Positions 32,639-41,879 of a stretch of 64,000 nucleotides of DNA are shown here, in pieces. Origin of the DNA: G965267605 sp965267605. Lineage in GTDB: Bacteria > Bacteroidota > Bacteroidia > Flavobacteriales_E > Vicingaceae. The stretch covers positions 3,286,001 through 3,350,000 of the forward strand of contig OZ254088.1 of assembly GCA_965267605.1 (NCBI GenBank), in the 5' to 3' direction. The first letter of the stretch is position 1. Every line of letters begins with the position of its first letter. The notes beneath the pieces were generated by a model. That model was given only the letters and a program-made list of their open reading frames with translations, did no database searches and was not told where the DNA came from. A program made the position numbers and the translations under genes.

Positions 32639-35600
32639 CTATCTTCGGTTAACCACTACCCTGGTAGTTGTAACATGACCTGTATCATCCTGAAGTTTCA
32701 GGATGTACATTCCATTTGACGCAAACACCGGGATAGCAATTGTATTGTGAAGAATTTTACCTCTGGCAATGAGCTTACCTGTTGGGTCGATGAACTCGTA
32801 ACCGCTAATTGTACTTCCCTCGATGTTAATCATATCACCCGGATTGGCCAATGTTGGATAAACCTTGATCTCACCAATGGTACTGAACTTCACCGGTATG
32901 ATGGCAGAATAACTATAGCTCCCATTGTAGTCAACCTGCTTAAGCCTATAGTAGTTTATCCCTGTCTCGGGGCTGAGGTCTACATCACTGTAGTTTAGTG
33001 TCACTTGACTATTACCGGCCCCATCCTGGCGAATGATTTCTTTAAAGTTTCTTCCATCGGTAGAACGCTCTACAATGAAGTACTCGTTGTTAATCTCTGA
33101 AGCTGTGCTCCAGTATATATCCACTTGGTCCTGATCCCTTTCCGCCCTGAAGTCAAGTAATTCAATGGGCAGGGGATTGAATACGTCAGCCGAAGCAAGT
33201 GTAAACGGGCTGAAGGATGTAACGGCTGAAGAAGTTACAACAGATCCGGCAGCTGAACTTCCCGTGGCACCTCCATTGCCATGATCTTTCCATCTCGCTC
33301 CGTTCCAGCGAGCAACGCGTAGTGTTTGCAGACTGTTTACACCACTGCAAGATTTCCCAGGAGAGTGGTTCTTCCAGTTCAGCCTCACGGTAACATTAGA
33401 GTTCCCTGTTATTCTATCCACCATCCAATACTCACAAGAGCTGATATGGTCAAGCGTAGAATCTTTCAGGTTACCCGAATAGGAAGCCCACGGATCACTC
33501 TGTATATAACGCGCCCTGAATCTGTGCCAGTTCTTACTAGGTGCAGAGATGCCAACAGGCATGTATACACCACTATCACCAATTGGGAAAACAAACGCAT
33601 CGTTTCCGATTTTCTCAATCGGTCCGCAGACGTGAGATTGGTCGGAAGCAGATTGCACCGTGCTATTATCGTAAAGTACGAGCAGACCATTCATGGTATT
33701 GATAATCCCTGTTCCAAAGGTCAAATTGGTTTGGACTTCAACATTCGTATGGAGGGTCAACTCCCCACCAAGCTTACTTAACGTCATTCTTCTTATTACC
33801 GGAACGTTTGAGGAGGCAGTTTTGTAGATGTGTTGTGAGCTATTACCGTCAAATACTACCCTTCCTGAGCTCGCTGCAAGTTTTTCGCTCGTATTCATAT
33901 TGAAGTGTATATTTCCAGCATAGGTTGTAGCTGAGGAATATGCTGGGTAGAGCCTACCCGTTGAGGTTTTAGCGTAGTAAACAGGACCATCGTGATCATC
34001 GGCATTTGTTTTGCCATACAGGAAGTAGCCAGTTCCTGAGTTAACGAATGAAAGGCTGTCTTTGAACCAATTCCCTCCATTACTGGCGTCATTTGATCCC
34101 CCAGTTTTTTCAAGGTGTGCTATACCATCGTAGACGGTTCCCTGAGTGATGTGTCTAGGTGCTCTAAAATCTACCTGACCTCCCCAGTGTGAATTGAAGT
34201 TGTATAGAAACGCTGTACCGGTTAAGTGAAGCGTTTGTTGAGAAGATCCACTTTGAGTAAAATTCCTCAGGTAGAGGTACCCCTTGTTATATCCACCCGC
34301 TCCAACGGAAAGTGTTTGTCCTGAAGTGAGGGTACAACTGCCCCCACCTTGTCCGAAGTAAATTCCAGATCCTGTTACTGAAGATACAGTGAGATTTGCG
34401 TTGAAGGTAGCCGACCCAGAACCTCCTTGCGCCACATGGATGTAGTTTCCACCACCAGTACCATGATTCCTAATATCAACGGCCCCATTGAATACGATGG
34501 TCCCTGAAGTGCCAATTCTAAAATAATTGGCACCACTGCCCGTAATATGGAAGAGTGCTGAATCAGTAATCGTAGCGGAAGCTTGTGACCCGCTGGCGAA
34601 GTAACAGTGGTTAGACGAACCTGTGGCCTGATTGTAGAACTTCAGTTTCCCGCCAAAAAAGTTGTTGGATGAGTTGTACGCAAGGTGAAGTCGGTTGGAA
34701 CCTGTGTTGTTTGCAATCACATCAGTCTTGAAAGTATCAGGTAACACGTTACCCATAAGCATGTAACTGGAGCTGCTGTTGGTCAAGGTGGTTAGACCGT
34801 CAAACATGTTACCTCCATAGCAAGCATCATTAGAAGTCCCTGTTTTTGTCCAATCTGATGAGCCTCGGAACCTGGATTCCCGTAAATAGACCCTGGGTGC
34901 AGAGAAAGAGGTATTTCCTCCCCAGTCGCAGTTTTGCATATACAGGTATCCGGTTCCAGATAAGGCGGCTGATTGTGTAGTGGACCCCAACTGCCGGAAA
35001 TTTCTAAACAATAAATACCCTTTGGTGAAACCTTGCGGCCCTACAATAAGGGAGTTGCCATTTAGCAATGTTGTTGAAGAATTAACATGTCCAATATGGA
35101 TGCCATTTCCAACGGTAGACTCAACTATCAGGTTACCCCCAAAGGATGCCTGACCGGAGCTTGTGTTGAAGTATATCCTATTCGAGTTGTTGGAACCATG
35201 GTTTCGTAGTGCTACGTGACCGTTGAATGTAACATTACCCGACTGAGCTATATAGAACCTGTCTCCTCCTGACCCACTATTCTCGAAGATCACGCTGTCT
35301 TGAAATGTAGCACTAGATAGGGATCCATATACCGCGTAACAATAGCTGGAGCTGCCAGAGCCTTTATTTATAAATCTCAGTTTTCCACCGAAATAGTTTC
35401 CTGTTGAGTTATGTGCCAGATAGCAGCGATACGAGCCAGTATTGTGTACGGTTAAATCGGTAGAGAAAGTATCCGGAACTGATCCACCAAGCAGAAAGTA
35501 ACCAGAACCAGAATTCGTAATCGTGGTGATTCCCTGAAATACATTACCTCCTGCATTGTAGTCGCTACCCGCGCCAGTTTTCTCAAGTACCGCAGTTGAG

Positions 35601-36730
35601 GTGAATTTGCTGTTGTTTAGCTTCAATCGGGGAGCCTTGAAGTTCACGTTCCCCCTGAATTCTGAATCTTTAATGTCGAGCAGGGCGGTACCTGAAAGGT
35701 GTAACACATTTGAGGCCTGTGCCAGTGTAAGCCCGTGAATCTGAAGGTTGGATGCGCTATAGCCGAGGTTGTGAATGGAGAAAGTGGTGTTGCTGGCCAC
35801 TTTGCCCCTGCCGCCATTGCCACCAAACTGGATTCCGTAACCAGAAGACGTATTTCCAACTGTAATTGGGCCATGGAACGCACAGTTTCCCCGATAGTGA
35901 AAACGCACAAGAGAACGCGAACTGCTGCTGGTATTCAAGATAGTTACGCTATCCATAAACGTTGCACTGGAGTGGGTTTTATCAGCAACGATAACATAGT
36001 TGGAATGGCCGCTTCCTGTGTTGTTTACGCTTACCTTACCACCAAAATGATTACCAGTGGAATTGTATGCCAGGTATATGTGTTTGGTACCTGAATTATT
36101 GACGGTTAGATCTGATACGAAAGTGTCGGCAACATTATTTGCAGAAAGGAGATACCCAGAAGATGAATTGGTAAACGAAGCAGTCGACCCGAAGTAGTTT
36201 CCACCATGGCCATGATCATTTCCATTGCCTGTTTTCGTAAGCTGAACGTTTTTGGAGAAATGGCAACCATTGAGCAGTATCCTTGAGCTGGTGCAGGTAA
36301 TGGTTACTTCGAACCTTGTTCCTTGAAATCTTGTGGTACTGCCTGACTGGATAGTGAGTGTAGAGGTCGATAACGAGTCAGATACTGTGCCAGTATAAAA
36401 TTGTGAACTACCACCAACACGTAAATTGAAGCCTGCGAGATTGAAATTACCGTGGTAGTGGTTAATGGTGATGTTATTGATGGAAGCATTAACATCTAAT
36501 CTGCAGTTCCCTAAGCTTTTGCTATCAAATATCACATTGTCGTTAGCTCCCGGAATACCGGCACCCACAGGGCCATTGGCCGATTGAGACCAGTTGGCGC
36601 TGTTGTTCCAGTTCGAAGAGGTAGTACTTCTCCAATAGAAATTGGATCCATTTCCCTTCAAACTCAGAATTAGCAACGCTACTGTGATCACACAGAGCAG
36701 CGGTCGATAAGTTATTTTCCCGATGAACAT
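32639..36730 (-). CDS. Giant repeat-containing T9SS cargo protein
   Basis: A 1363-residue protein. An N-terminal hydrophobic signal is followed by a W-rich start (FYWRSTTSSNWNNSANWS). Long imperfect repeats begin at the motif [TE]-K-T-G near residues 165, 383, 628 and 874, giving periods of about 218, 245 and 246; the fourth copy is truncated. Within a repeat, short Gly/Ser/Asn-rich beta units recur (FGGKL, GYLYLRNF, T-F-x-x-D-L-T-V), consistent with a beta-helix or adhesin stalk. Residues about 1190-1285 form an Fn3-like module (DIYWSTASEINNEYFIVERS), and a T9SS type A sorting domain ends the protein. It is likely a surface adhesin or matrix protein. Confidence 0.88.
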   Translation of the reverse strand: MFIGKITYRPLLCVITVALLILSLKGNGSNFYWRSTTSSNWNNSANWSQSANGPVGAGIPGANDNVIFDSKSLGNCRLDVNASINNITINHYHGNFNLAGFNLRVGGSSQFYTGTVSDSLSTSTLTIQSGSTTRFQGTRFEVTITCTSSRILLNGCHFSKNVQLTKTGNGNDHGHGGNYFGSTASFTNSSSGYLLSANNVADTFVSDLTVNNSGTKHIYLAYNSTGNHFGGKVSVNNTGSGHSNYVIVADKTHSSATFMDSVTILNTSSSSRSLVRFHYRGNCAFHGPITVGNTSSGYGIQFGGNGGRGKVASNTTFSIHNLGYSASNLQIHGLTLAQASNVLHLSGTALLDIKDSEFRGNVNFKAPRLKLNNSKFTSTAVLEKTGAGSDYNAGGNVFQGITTITNSGSGYFLLGGSVPDTFSTDLTVHNTGSYRCYLAHNSTGNYFGGKLRFINKGSGSSSYCYAVYGSLSSATFQDSVIFENSGSGGDRFYIAQSGNVTFNGHVALRNHGSNNSNRIYFNTSSGQASFGGNLIVESTVGNGIHIGHVNSSTTLLNGNSLIVGPQGFTKGYLLFRNFRQLGSTTQSAALSGTGYLYMQNCDWGGNTSFSAPRVYLRESRFRGSSDWTKTGTSNDACYGGNMFDGLTTLTNSSSSYMLMGNVLPDTFKTDVIANNTGSNRLHLAYNSSNNFFGGKLKFYNQATGSSNHCYFASGSQASATITDSALFHITGSGANYFRIGTSGTIVFNGAVDIRNHGTGGGNYIHVAQGGSGSATFNANLTVSSVTGSGIYFGQGGGSCTLTSGQTLSVGAGGYNKGYLYLRNFTQSGSSQQTLHLTGTAFLYNFNSHWGGQVDFRAPRHITQGTVYDGIAHLEKTGGSNDASNGGNWFKDSLSFVNSGTGYFLYGKTNADDHDGPVYYAKTSTGRLYPAYSSATTYAGNIHFNMNTSEKLAASSGRVVFDGNSSQHIYKTASSNVPVIRRMTLSKLGGELTLHTNVEVQTNLTFGTGIINTMNGLLVLYDNSTVQSASDQSHVCGPIEKIGNDAFVFPIGDSGVYMPVGISAPSKNWHRFRARYIQSDPWASYSGNLKDSTLDHISSCEYWMVDRITGNSNVTVRLNWKNHSPGKSCSGVNSLQTLRVARWNGARWKDHGNGGATGSSAAGSVVTSSAVTSFSPFTLASADVFNPLPIELLDFRAERDQDQVDIYWSTASEINNEYFIVERSTDGRNFKEIIRQDGAGNSQVTLNYSDVDLSPETGINYYRLKQVDYNGSYSYSAIIPVKFSTIGEIKVYPTLANPGDMINIEGSTISGYEFIDPTGKLIARGKILHNTIAIPVFASNGMYILKLQDDTGHVTTTRVVVNRR

Positions 36731-36884
36731 AATGACGAACTTTGTGGTTTGTGCGAAGTGGACAGTGCCAACTTTTCCAGTACAAAGTATTTACACGGTA
36801 CAAGTAAGCTAGGGAGCAGTTACCCAACGGTTTAATTCACCTTCCGAACGTTTCGTCATGTGCTGTTGAGCACGTATTATTGTG

Positions 36885-38681
36885 ATGCAGGGTATGGACA
36901 TCAAAGAAAAAATCTCCAATCTACCGGGCTCACCTGGAGTTTATAAATTCCTTGACAAGGATGAAAAGGTGATATACGTTGGAAAGGCGAAGAACCTAAA
37001 GAAACGGGTGAGTAGCTATTTCAACAAGAACATCGAGCACGGAAAGACAAGGTTATTGGTTCAGAACATTCGTGCCATAGATTATATAGCTGTTGGTACA
37101 GAACTGGATGCTCTTTTGTTGGAGAACGTCCTAATTAAGGAGTACAGACCGCGGTATAACATTCAACTAAGGGATGACAAAACGTATCCGTGGATATACA
37201 TCAAGAAGGAAAGGTTTCCTCGAATAGGTTCTACGCGAACCCTGGAGAAGGACGGTACAGAATACTACGGGCCGTTCGCTTCTGTGAAAGTGATGAAAAC
37301 ACTGCTGGAATTGATCCGAAGCCTCTTCCCTCTTCGCACATGCTCCTACGTTCTTTCGGAAGAGAACATCAAAAAGCAGAAATACAGCCGTTGTCTGGAG
37401 TTCCATTTGGGCAATTGCCTGGCTCCCTGTGAAGGTCTCCAAACAGAGTCTTCCTATAATGCCAGCACTAAATTGGCCCGCGGGATTATTCGTGGAGATT
37501 TGGCTCAGATTCTCAAGACGCTCAAGCGAGAGATGAAGACCAAGGCAGATGCCTTTGATTTTGAAGAGGCGCAGGCGCTAAAGGAGAAAATCGAACTGGT
37601 TGAAAGGTACAAGGCTAAGTCTACAGTGGTGAATCCGCGCATCACGGATGTGGATGTATTCGGAATATGTGAAGACGGGTTATCTGCCTACGTGAACTAC
37701 ATCAGTGTAAAGCACGGGGCAATCTTACATAGCCATACCGTTGAGGTTAGGAAGAAGATGGATGAACCCCTGGAGGAGCTGGTTCTTTTCGCCATTGTAG
37801 ATCTGCGGCAGCGTTTTGAAAGTAAGTCGAAGGAGATCTATGTTTCTGATGAACTCTCGCTACCGAACATTGACGGTCTAAAGTTCACCAAGGTTTCGAG
37901 AGGAGAGAAACGGAAGCTGGTGGAGTTATCTGAGAAGAATGCGAAGTTCTTCATGTTCGAAAAGCACAAGCAGGAAAAAACAAAGGATCCGGACAGACAC
38001 ACGAATCGAATTCTGAAAACCATTCAGGAGGATTTGCGATTGCCGGAAATCCCAATGCATATAGAGTGTTTCGACAACTCCAATTTTCAGGGTTCCAACC
38101 CGGTAGCTTCATGCGTAGTGTTTAAGAATGTGAAGCCCAGCAAGAAGGATTACAGGCATTTCAATATCAAAACTGTGGAGGGCATTGATGATTTTGCCAG
38201 CATGACAGAGGTGGTGCATCGTAGGTACAAGCGGTTGTTGGATGAAGGAGAACCACTCCCGCAGCTAATCGTTATTGATGGAGGAAAAGGACAGTTGAGT
38301 GCGGCAGTCGAAAGTTTGGACCGACTTGGCCTTCGCGGAAAAATATCCATTGTAGGCATCGCCAAGAAATTGGAAGAGATATACTTCCCAGGTGACAGTA
38401 TACCGTTGTATATCGACAAGAAATCAGAATCACTGAAGGTTTTGCAAAGACTTAGAAATGAGGCACACCGATTCGGAATCAAACATCACAGGAACAAGCG
38501 ATCTAAATCTGCGTTACATACTTCGCTAACCAATGTGCCAGGTATTGGCGCAAAAACGGCAGAACGGTTGCTCAAGAAGTTCAAATCAGTAAAAAGATTG
38601 GGTGAAGCCAGTGTAGAAGATATTGCCAAAGAAGTGGGGGCGGCCAAAGCCAAAGCAATCAAAGCGCACCTGTCAGGTTAG
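36885..38681 (+). CDS. uvrC: Excinuclease ABC subunit C
   Basis: The dual-incision nuclease of nucleotide excision repair, acting with UvrA and UvrB. It is about 598 residues long. Domains: GIY-YIG nuclease (about 15-95; PGVYKF, VIYVGKAKNLKKRV), UVR/UvrB-binding helix (about 205-240; AFDFEEAQALKEKIELVERY), RNase H-like C-nuclease (IECFDNSN, Asp at about 397) and a C-terminal helix-hairpin-helix pair (VPGIGAKTAERLLKKF). Three starts are possible: GTG 36882, ATG 36885 and ATG 36894. The last gives the conserved beginning M-D-I-K-E-K-I. Convergent overlap with gpsA is 9 bp. Confidence 0.96.
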   Translation: MQGMDIKEKISNLPGSPGVYKFLDKDEKVIYVGKAKNLKKRVSSYFNKNIEHGKTRLLVQNIRAIDYIAVGTELDALLLENVLIKEYRPRYNIQLRDDKTYPWIYIKKERFPRIGSTRTLEKDGTEYYGPFASVKVMKTLLELIRSLFPLRTCSYVLSEENIKKQKYSRCLEFHLGNCLAPCEGLQTESSYNASTKLARGIIRGDLAQILKTLKREMKTKADAFDFEEAQALKEKIELVERYKAKSTVVNPRITDVDVFGICEDGLSAYVNYISVKHGAILHSHTVEVRKKMDEPLEELVLFAIVDLRQRFESKSKEIYVSDELSLPNIDGLKFTKVSRGEKRKLVELSEKNAKFFMFEKHKQEKTKDPDRHTNRILKTIQEDLRLPEIPMHIECFDNSNFQGSNPVASCVVFKNVKPSKKDYRHFNIKTVEGIDDFASMTEVVHRRYKRLLDEGEPLPQLIVIDGGKGQLSAAVESLDRLGLRGKISIVGIAKKLEEIYFPGDSIPLYIDKKSESLKVLQRLRNEAHRFGIKHHRNKRSKSALHTSLTNVPGIGAKTAERLLKKFKSVKRLGEASVEDIAKEVGAAKAKAIKAHLSG

Positions 38682-39671
38682 CATATCTGAAAGCAGTTTC
38701 ATTTCCACTGCGGGAGAGAATTTCTCATACAATACGTTGTACACAGCATCTGCGATTGGAGTTTCGACTTCGAACTTCTTATTGATCTCATGAATGCTCT
38801 TGGCGGCATAATACCCTTCTGCAATCATATTCATCTCCAATTGAGCAGACCGTACCGTATAACCTTTCCCAAGCATCATTCCGAATGTTCTGTTCCTTGA
38901 GAATTGCGAATAGCCGGTAACGAGAAGATCGCCCAGATAAGCAGACGACTTAACATCTCTGTGTACAGGGCTTACCGCATCAACAAATCGTTCGATCTCC
39001 CGAATAGCGTTGGATATCAGTACCGCCTGAAAGTTGTCTCCATATCCAAGACCGTGGCAAATACCACAGGCGATAGCAACAATGTTCTTATATACAGCGG
39101 AGATCTCCGTGCCGAAAACATCTTCCGTAACAGAGGTTTTAATGAATCTGCACGCGAGCAACTCTGCCATAGTGCTGGCATGCTCTTCATCCATGCAAGC
39201 CACGGTTAGGTAGGAGAGTCTTTCAAGTGCAACCTCTTCAGCATGACACGGTCCGCAAATAATACCAATCTGATCATAAGGAATAGCATAGGTTTTATGC
39301 AGGTATCTTGCCACAATGGCGTTGAATTCGGGAATGATCCCTTTAATGGCAGAGAACACCACCTTTCCCTTCCAATTTTCTTCTGTTATTCCTTCTAGGG
39401 CATCATGCAAGAAGGCAGATGGAACAGCTAAAATGATCACATCGCTTTTATCGATGATCTCCCTGACTTCATCGAAAAGTTCCAGCTTACCTTCCTCAAA
39501 GGCTACGGAGCTTAGATAATGGGGGTTGTGATGGAATTTTCGTAGGTGTTTGCGTGCTTCTTCATTGCGCAACCACCAATTCAGTTTGTCTACGCGCTGT
39601 GTCAGGATCTTGGCCAGGGCAGTTGCCCACGATCCACCACCAATAATGGCTATTTGCGGTCCTTGTTCCAT
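38673..39671 (-). CDS. gpsA: Glycerol-3-phosphate dehydrogenase [NAD(P)+]
   Basis: Reduces dihydroxyacetone phosphate to sn-glycerol 3-phosphate for phospholipid synthesis. It is 332 residues long. The dinucleotide motif GGGSWATALA (11-20) and catalytic lysines Lys110 (SAIKGI) and Lys195 (AVYKNIVAI) are visible, followed by GYGDNFQA and the S-R-N-R-x-F-G-x-x-L-G-x-G segment. It stands alone on the minus strand, overlapping uvrC at the 3' ends. Confidence 0.96.
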   Translation of the reverse strand: MEQGPQIAIIGGGSWATALAKILTQRVDKLNWWLRNEEARKHLRKFHHNPHYLSSVAFEEGKLELFDEVREIIDKSDVIILAVPSAFLHDALEGITEENWKGKVVFSAIKGIIPEFNAIVARYLHKTYAIPYDQIGIICGPCHAEEVALERLSYLTVACMDEEHASTMAELLACRFIKTSVTEDVFGTEISAVYKNIVAIACGICHGLGYGDNFQAVLISNAIREIERFVDAVSPVHRDVKSSAYLGDLLVTGYSQFSRNRTFGMMLGKGYTVRSAQLEMNMIAEGYYAAKSIHEINKKFEVETPIADAVYNVLYEKFSPAVEMKLLSDMLT

Positions 39672-39765
39672 TGCAGGGGCTTGAAGATAATAAGAAGGGG
39701 TGTGAGGTGCTCAAAAAATAACATTCAATTCATCTAAGAAAATAACAGTTCATCGATAAAAAGGG

Positions 39766-39773
39766 TACATTTG
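39766..39773 (+). promoter_or_regulatory. Candidate -7 element for the small-protein gene
   Basis: TACATTTG matches the Bacteroidota -7 consensus TAnnTTTG exactly. It lies inside a small dyad: ATTTGT and ACAAAT around CGAA. It is 133 bp upstream of the 36-residue ORF. No clear -33 TTTG was seen. The 39672-40086 stretch, which otherwise has no large gene, holds this element, a leader with a weak imperfect dyad (AGACAC at 39826-39831 and GTGTCT at 39863-39868), the small ORF and a terminator. Confidence 0.4.
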
Positions 39774-39906
39774 TCGAAACAAATTTGCCGTTGGTACGTT
39801 AATTAAGATATATCGACCGAAAATGAGACACGAAGACCGGTTATGAAATCCGGATAACAAATGTGTCTAATTAAGCGTCTATATAATACAACCAAAAACA
39901 AACTAT

Positions 39907-40017
39907 ATGAACAACGAACTAACAACGAAGGCGAAGATGCGGGAGTTTATGAAATCACTGATAACAGCTGGGGTCATCCTGGTGTTCCTCAGTCTATTGT
40001 TAGTGTCGTTCTTGTAA
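39907..40017 (+). CDS. 36-residue single-TM small protein
   Basis: An ATG-to-TAA frame encoding 36 residues. A charged N-terminus (NNELTTKAKMREFMK) is followed by about 20 uninterrupted hydrophobic residues (LITAGVILVFLSLLLVSFL) ending at the C-terminus. This is a credible tail-anchored or single-pass inner-membrane microprotein. It is flanked by its own promoter-like element and, 36 bp after the stop, a strong intrinsic terminator, so it appears to be a free-standing short transcription unit. No homologue is recognised. Confidence 0.6.
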   Translation: MNNELTTKAKMREFMKSLITAGVILVFLSLLLVSFL

Positions 40018-40053
40018 CAGTCTATTACTCCCTATATATACCTTTGGATTCCG

Positions 40054-40084
40054 GGCCTTCCCATTTGGGAAGGCCTTTTCTTTG
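40054..40084 (+). terminator. Strong intrinsic terminator
   Basis: The 9-bp GC-rich perfect stem GGCCTTCCC (40054-40062) and GGGAAGGCC (40067-40075) has a 4-nt loop (ATTT) and is followed by TTTTCTTTG. It is directional for the plus strand, ending the small-protein transcript. It lies just beyond the stop of convergent lysS, where the minus-strand version lacks a U-tract. Confidence 0.85.
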
Positions 40085-40086
40085 TC

Positions 40087-41787
40087 CTAATCGATCAGGG
40101 AGACCATTAACACGTCATCTTCTTTGGCAACATCTACCAAACCGTGCTTGCGAAGCCCCTTGAGGGCCTTATCCCATTGTTTGTTGCTAAGACCTGATTG
40201 CTCTTTAAGGCTGTTTAGTTCCATACTGGAACTGGCTTCAAGGAGTGCAATCAATGCCTGTTCACTGTTATTAAGCTCTATGGTTGGAGCATCGAACTTC
40301 TCAGGTCGCATTTGGGGAAAGAACAATACCTCCTGAATAGATTCATTGTTGGTTAGCAACATCACCAATCGGTCCATGCCGATACCCATTCCAGATGTTG
40401 GGGGCATCCCATACTCGAGCGCTCTCAGGAAGTCCTGGTCGATAAACATGGCTTCATCGTCACCTTTTTCTGAAAGGCGCAACTGCTCCTCAAATCTCTC
40501 CCGTTGATCAATAGGGTCGTTAAGCTCCGAATAGGCATTTGCAATTTCTTTTCCGTTTACGATCAGCTCGAAGCGTTCGGTCAGATCAGGGTTTTCCCTA
40601 TGCTTTTTGCATAAGGGCGACATAGAAACAGGGTAATCTGTGATGAACGTAGGCTGCACAAGGTGTTCTTCACAGCATTCTCCGAATAATTCATCAATCA
40701 GCTTCCCTTCTCCCATCGTTTCATCCGCTTCGATTCCTCGATCAAGGCACGCTTGTCGCAACTCATCTTCCGATTTACCGGTAATATCAAAGTCCGCGTA
40801 TTTTTTGATCGCATCTGTCATAGATAACCTAGCGAAAGGAGGTTTGAAACTGATGGATTTATCGCCAACCTGAACATCTGTTGACCCCTTCAGGTTCTGA
40901 ACCAATTCACCCAGCATTTGCTCTGTGAATTCCATCATCCAGTTATAATCCTTGTAAGAAACGTAGATCTCCATAACCGTGAACTCAGGATTATGTGTGC
41001 GATCCATGCCCTCATTACGGAAATCTTTGGCAAACTCATACACGCCATCAAATCCGCCCACGATCAGCCTTTTGAGGTACAACTCGTTGGCAATTCTCAG
41101 GTACAATGGAATGTCTAGTGCGTTGTGATGCGTAATGAAAGGCCTTGCCGCGGCTCCTCCTGGAATTGGTTGAAGAATAGGTGTTTCTACCTCAACAAAA
41201 CCATGTTTGTCAAAGTACTTTCTCATCTCACTGAACACACCAGTGCGAATCATGAAGGTTTCTTTCACCTGAGGATTAACCACCAGATCAACATACCGCT
41301 GACGGTACCGAAGTTCAGGATCAGTGAATGCATCGTGAACCTCACCTTCCTGGTCAGTTTTAGGAAGAGGTAATGGTCTTAACGATTTAGAGAGGACATT
41401 AATTTCCTTAACCAGGATAGACTTTTCACCAACTTGCGTAGTGAACATTTCACCCTTTATGCCAATGAAGTCACCTAAGTCAAGCAACTTCTTAAAAACC
41501 TCATTGTAAGCGGTTTTATCCTCATCCGGGCACAGTTCATCTCTATTAATGTACAGTTGGAATCTGCCGGAAGAATCCTGAAGCTCTGCAAACGAAGCTT
41601 TTCCCATGATACGCCTGCTCATAAGCCTTCCAGCCATGATTACCTGTTTGCCTTCTTCAAATGAGGCTCGGGCTTGGTCTGTAGTTGTATCTACCGGATA
41701 CAATGCAGCTGGATATGGGTCAATACCCAATGTTCTCAATTTCTCGAGCGAAGCTCTCCGGACCTGTTCCTGCTCTGAAAGTTCCAT
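40087..41787 (-). CDS. lysS: Lysyl-tRNA synthetase, class II
   Basis: Charges tRNA-Lys. It is 566 residues long: an N-terminal OB-fold anticodon-binding domain (about 45-150; VIMAGRLMSRRIMGKASFAELQD-type strands), then the class II catalytic core with motif 1 (near GFVEVETPILQP), motif 2 (FAKDFRNEGMDRTHNPEFT) and motif 3 (GMGIGMDRLVMLL). The core ends near residue 505 at FFPQMRPE, where most bacterial LysRS stop. About 60 further residues form a winged-helix-like tail (ALIALLEAS, LKEQSGLSNKQWDKALKGLRKHGLV), an extension I recall from other Bacteroidota. Confidence 0.97.
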   Translation of the reverse strand: MELSEQEQVRRASLEKLRTLGIDPYPAALYPVDTTTDQARASFEEGKQVIMAGRLMSRRIMGKASFAELQDSSGRFQLYINRDELCPDEDKTAYNEVFKKLLDLGDFIGIKGEMFTTQVGEKSILVKEINVLSKSLRPLPLPKTDQEGEVHDAFTDPELRYRQRYVDLVVNPQVKETFMIRTGVFSEMRKYFDKHGFVEVETPILQPIPGGAAARPFITHHNALDIPLYLRIANELYLKRLIVGGFDGVYEFAKDFRNEGMDRTHNPEFTVMEIYVSYKDYNWMMEFTEQMLGELVQNLKGSTDVQVGDKSISFKPPFARLSMTDAIKKYADFDITGKSEDELRQACLDRGIEADETMGEGKLIDELFGECCEEHLVQPTFITDYPVSMSPLCKKHRENPDLTERFELIVNGKEIANAYSELNDPIDQRERFEEQLRLSEKGDDEAMFIDQDFLRALEYGMPPTSGMGIGMDRLVMLLTNNESIQEVLFFPQMRPEKFDAPTIELNNSEQALIALLEASSSMELNSLKEQSGLSNKQWDKALKGLRKHGLVDVAKEDDVLMVSLID

Positions 41788-41810
41788 TGCTAATACATTA
41801 ACGAAGGTCC

Positions 41811-41818
41811 CAAAGATA
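41811..41818 (-). promoter_or_regulatory. Candidate -7 element for lysS
   Basis: On the minus strand TATCTTTG matches TAnnTTTG exactly, 23 bp upstream of the lysS start codon. No good -33 element accompanies it. Confidence 0.45.
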
Positions 41819-41864
41819 TTAATTCACCTATGATCAGGACGTGCAGTATTCCATTTTAATAGGT

Positions 41865-41872
41865 TAAATTTG
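41865..41872 (+). promoter_or_regulatory. Candidate -7 element at the isomerase start (possible leaderless mRNA)
   Basis: TAAATTTG, an exact TAnnTTTG match, ends 7 bases before the ATG at 41880. If functional, transcription would begin at or next to the start codon, giving a leaderless message for the isomerase-lipB operon. Confidence 0.4.
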
Positions 41873-41879
41873 GCCTGCA

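Noticed and set aside
39861..40163. 100-codon plus-strand frame covering the small-protein region
   Set aside because: It is in a different frame from the hydrophobic 36-residue ORF, reads through the terminator stem and runs into lysS antisense; the short ORF fits the signals better.
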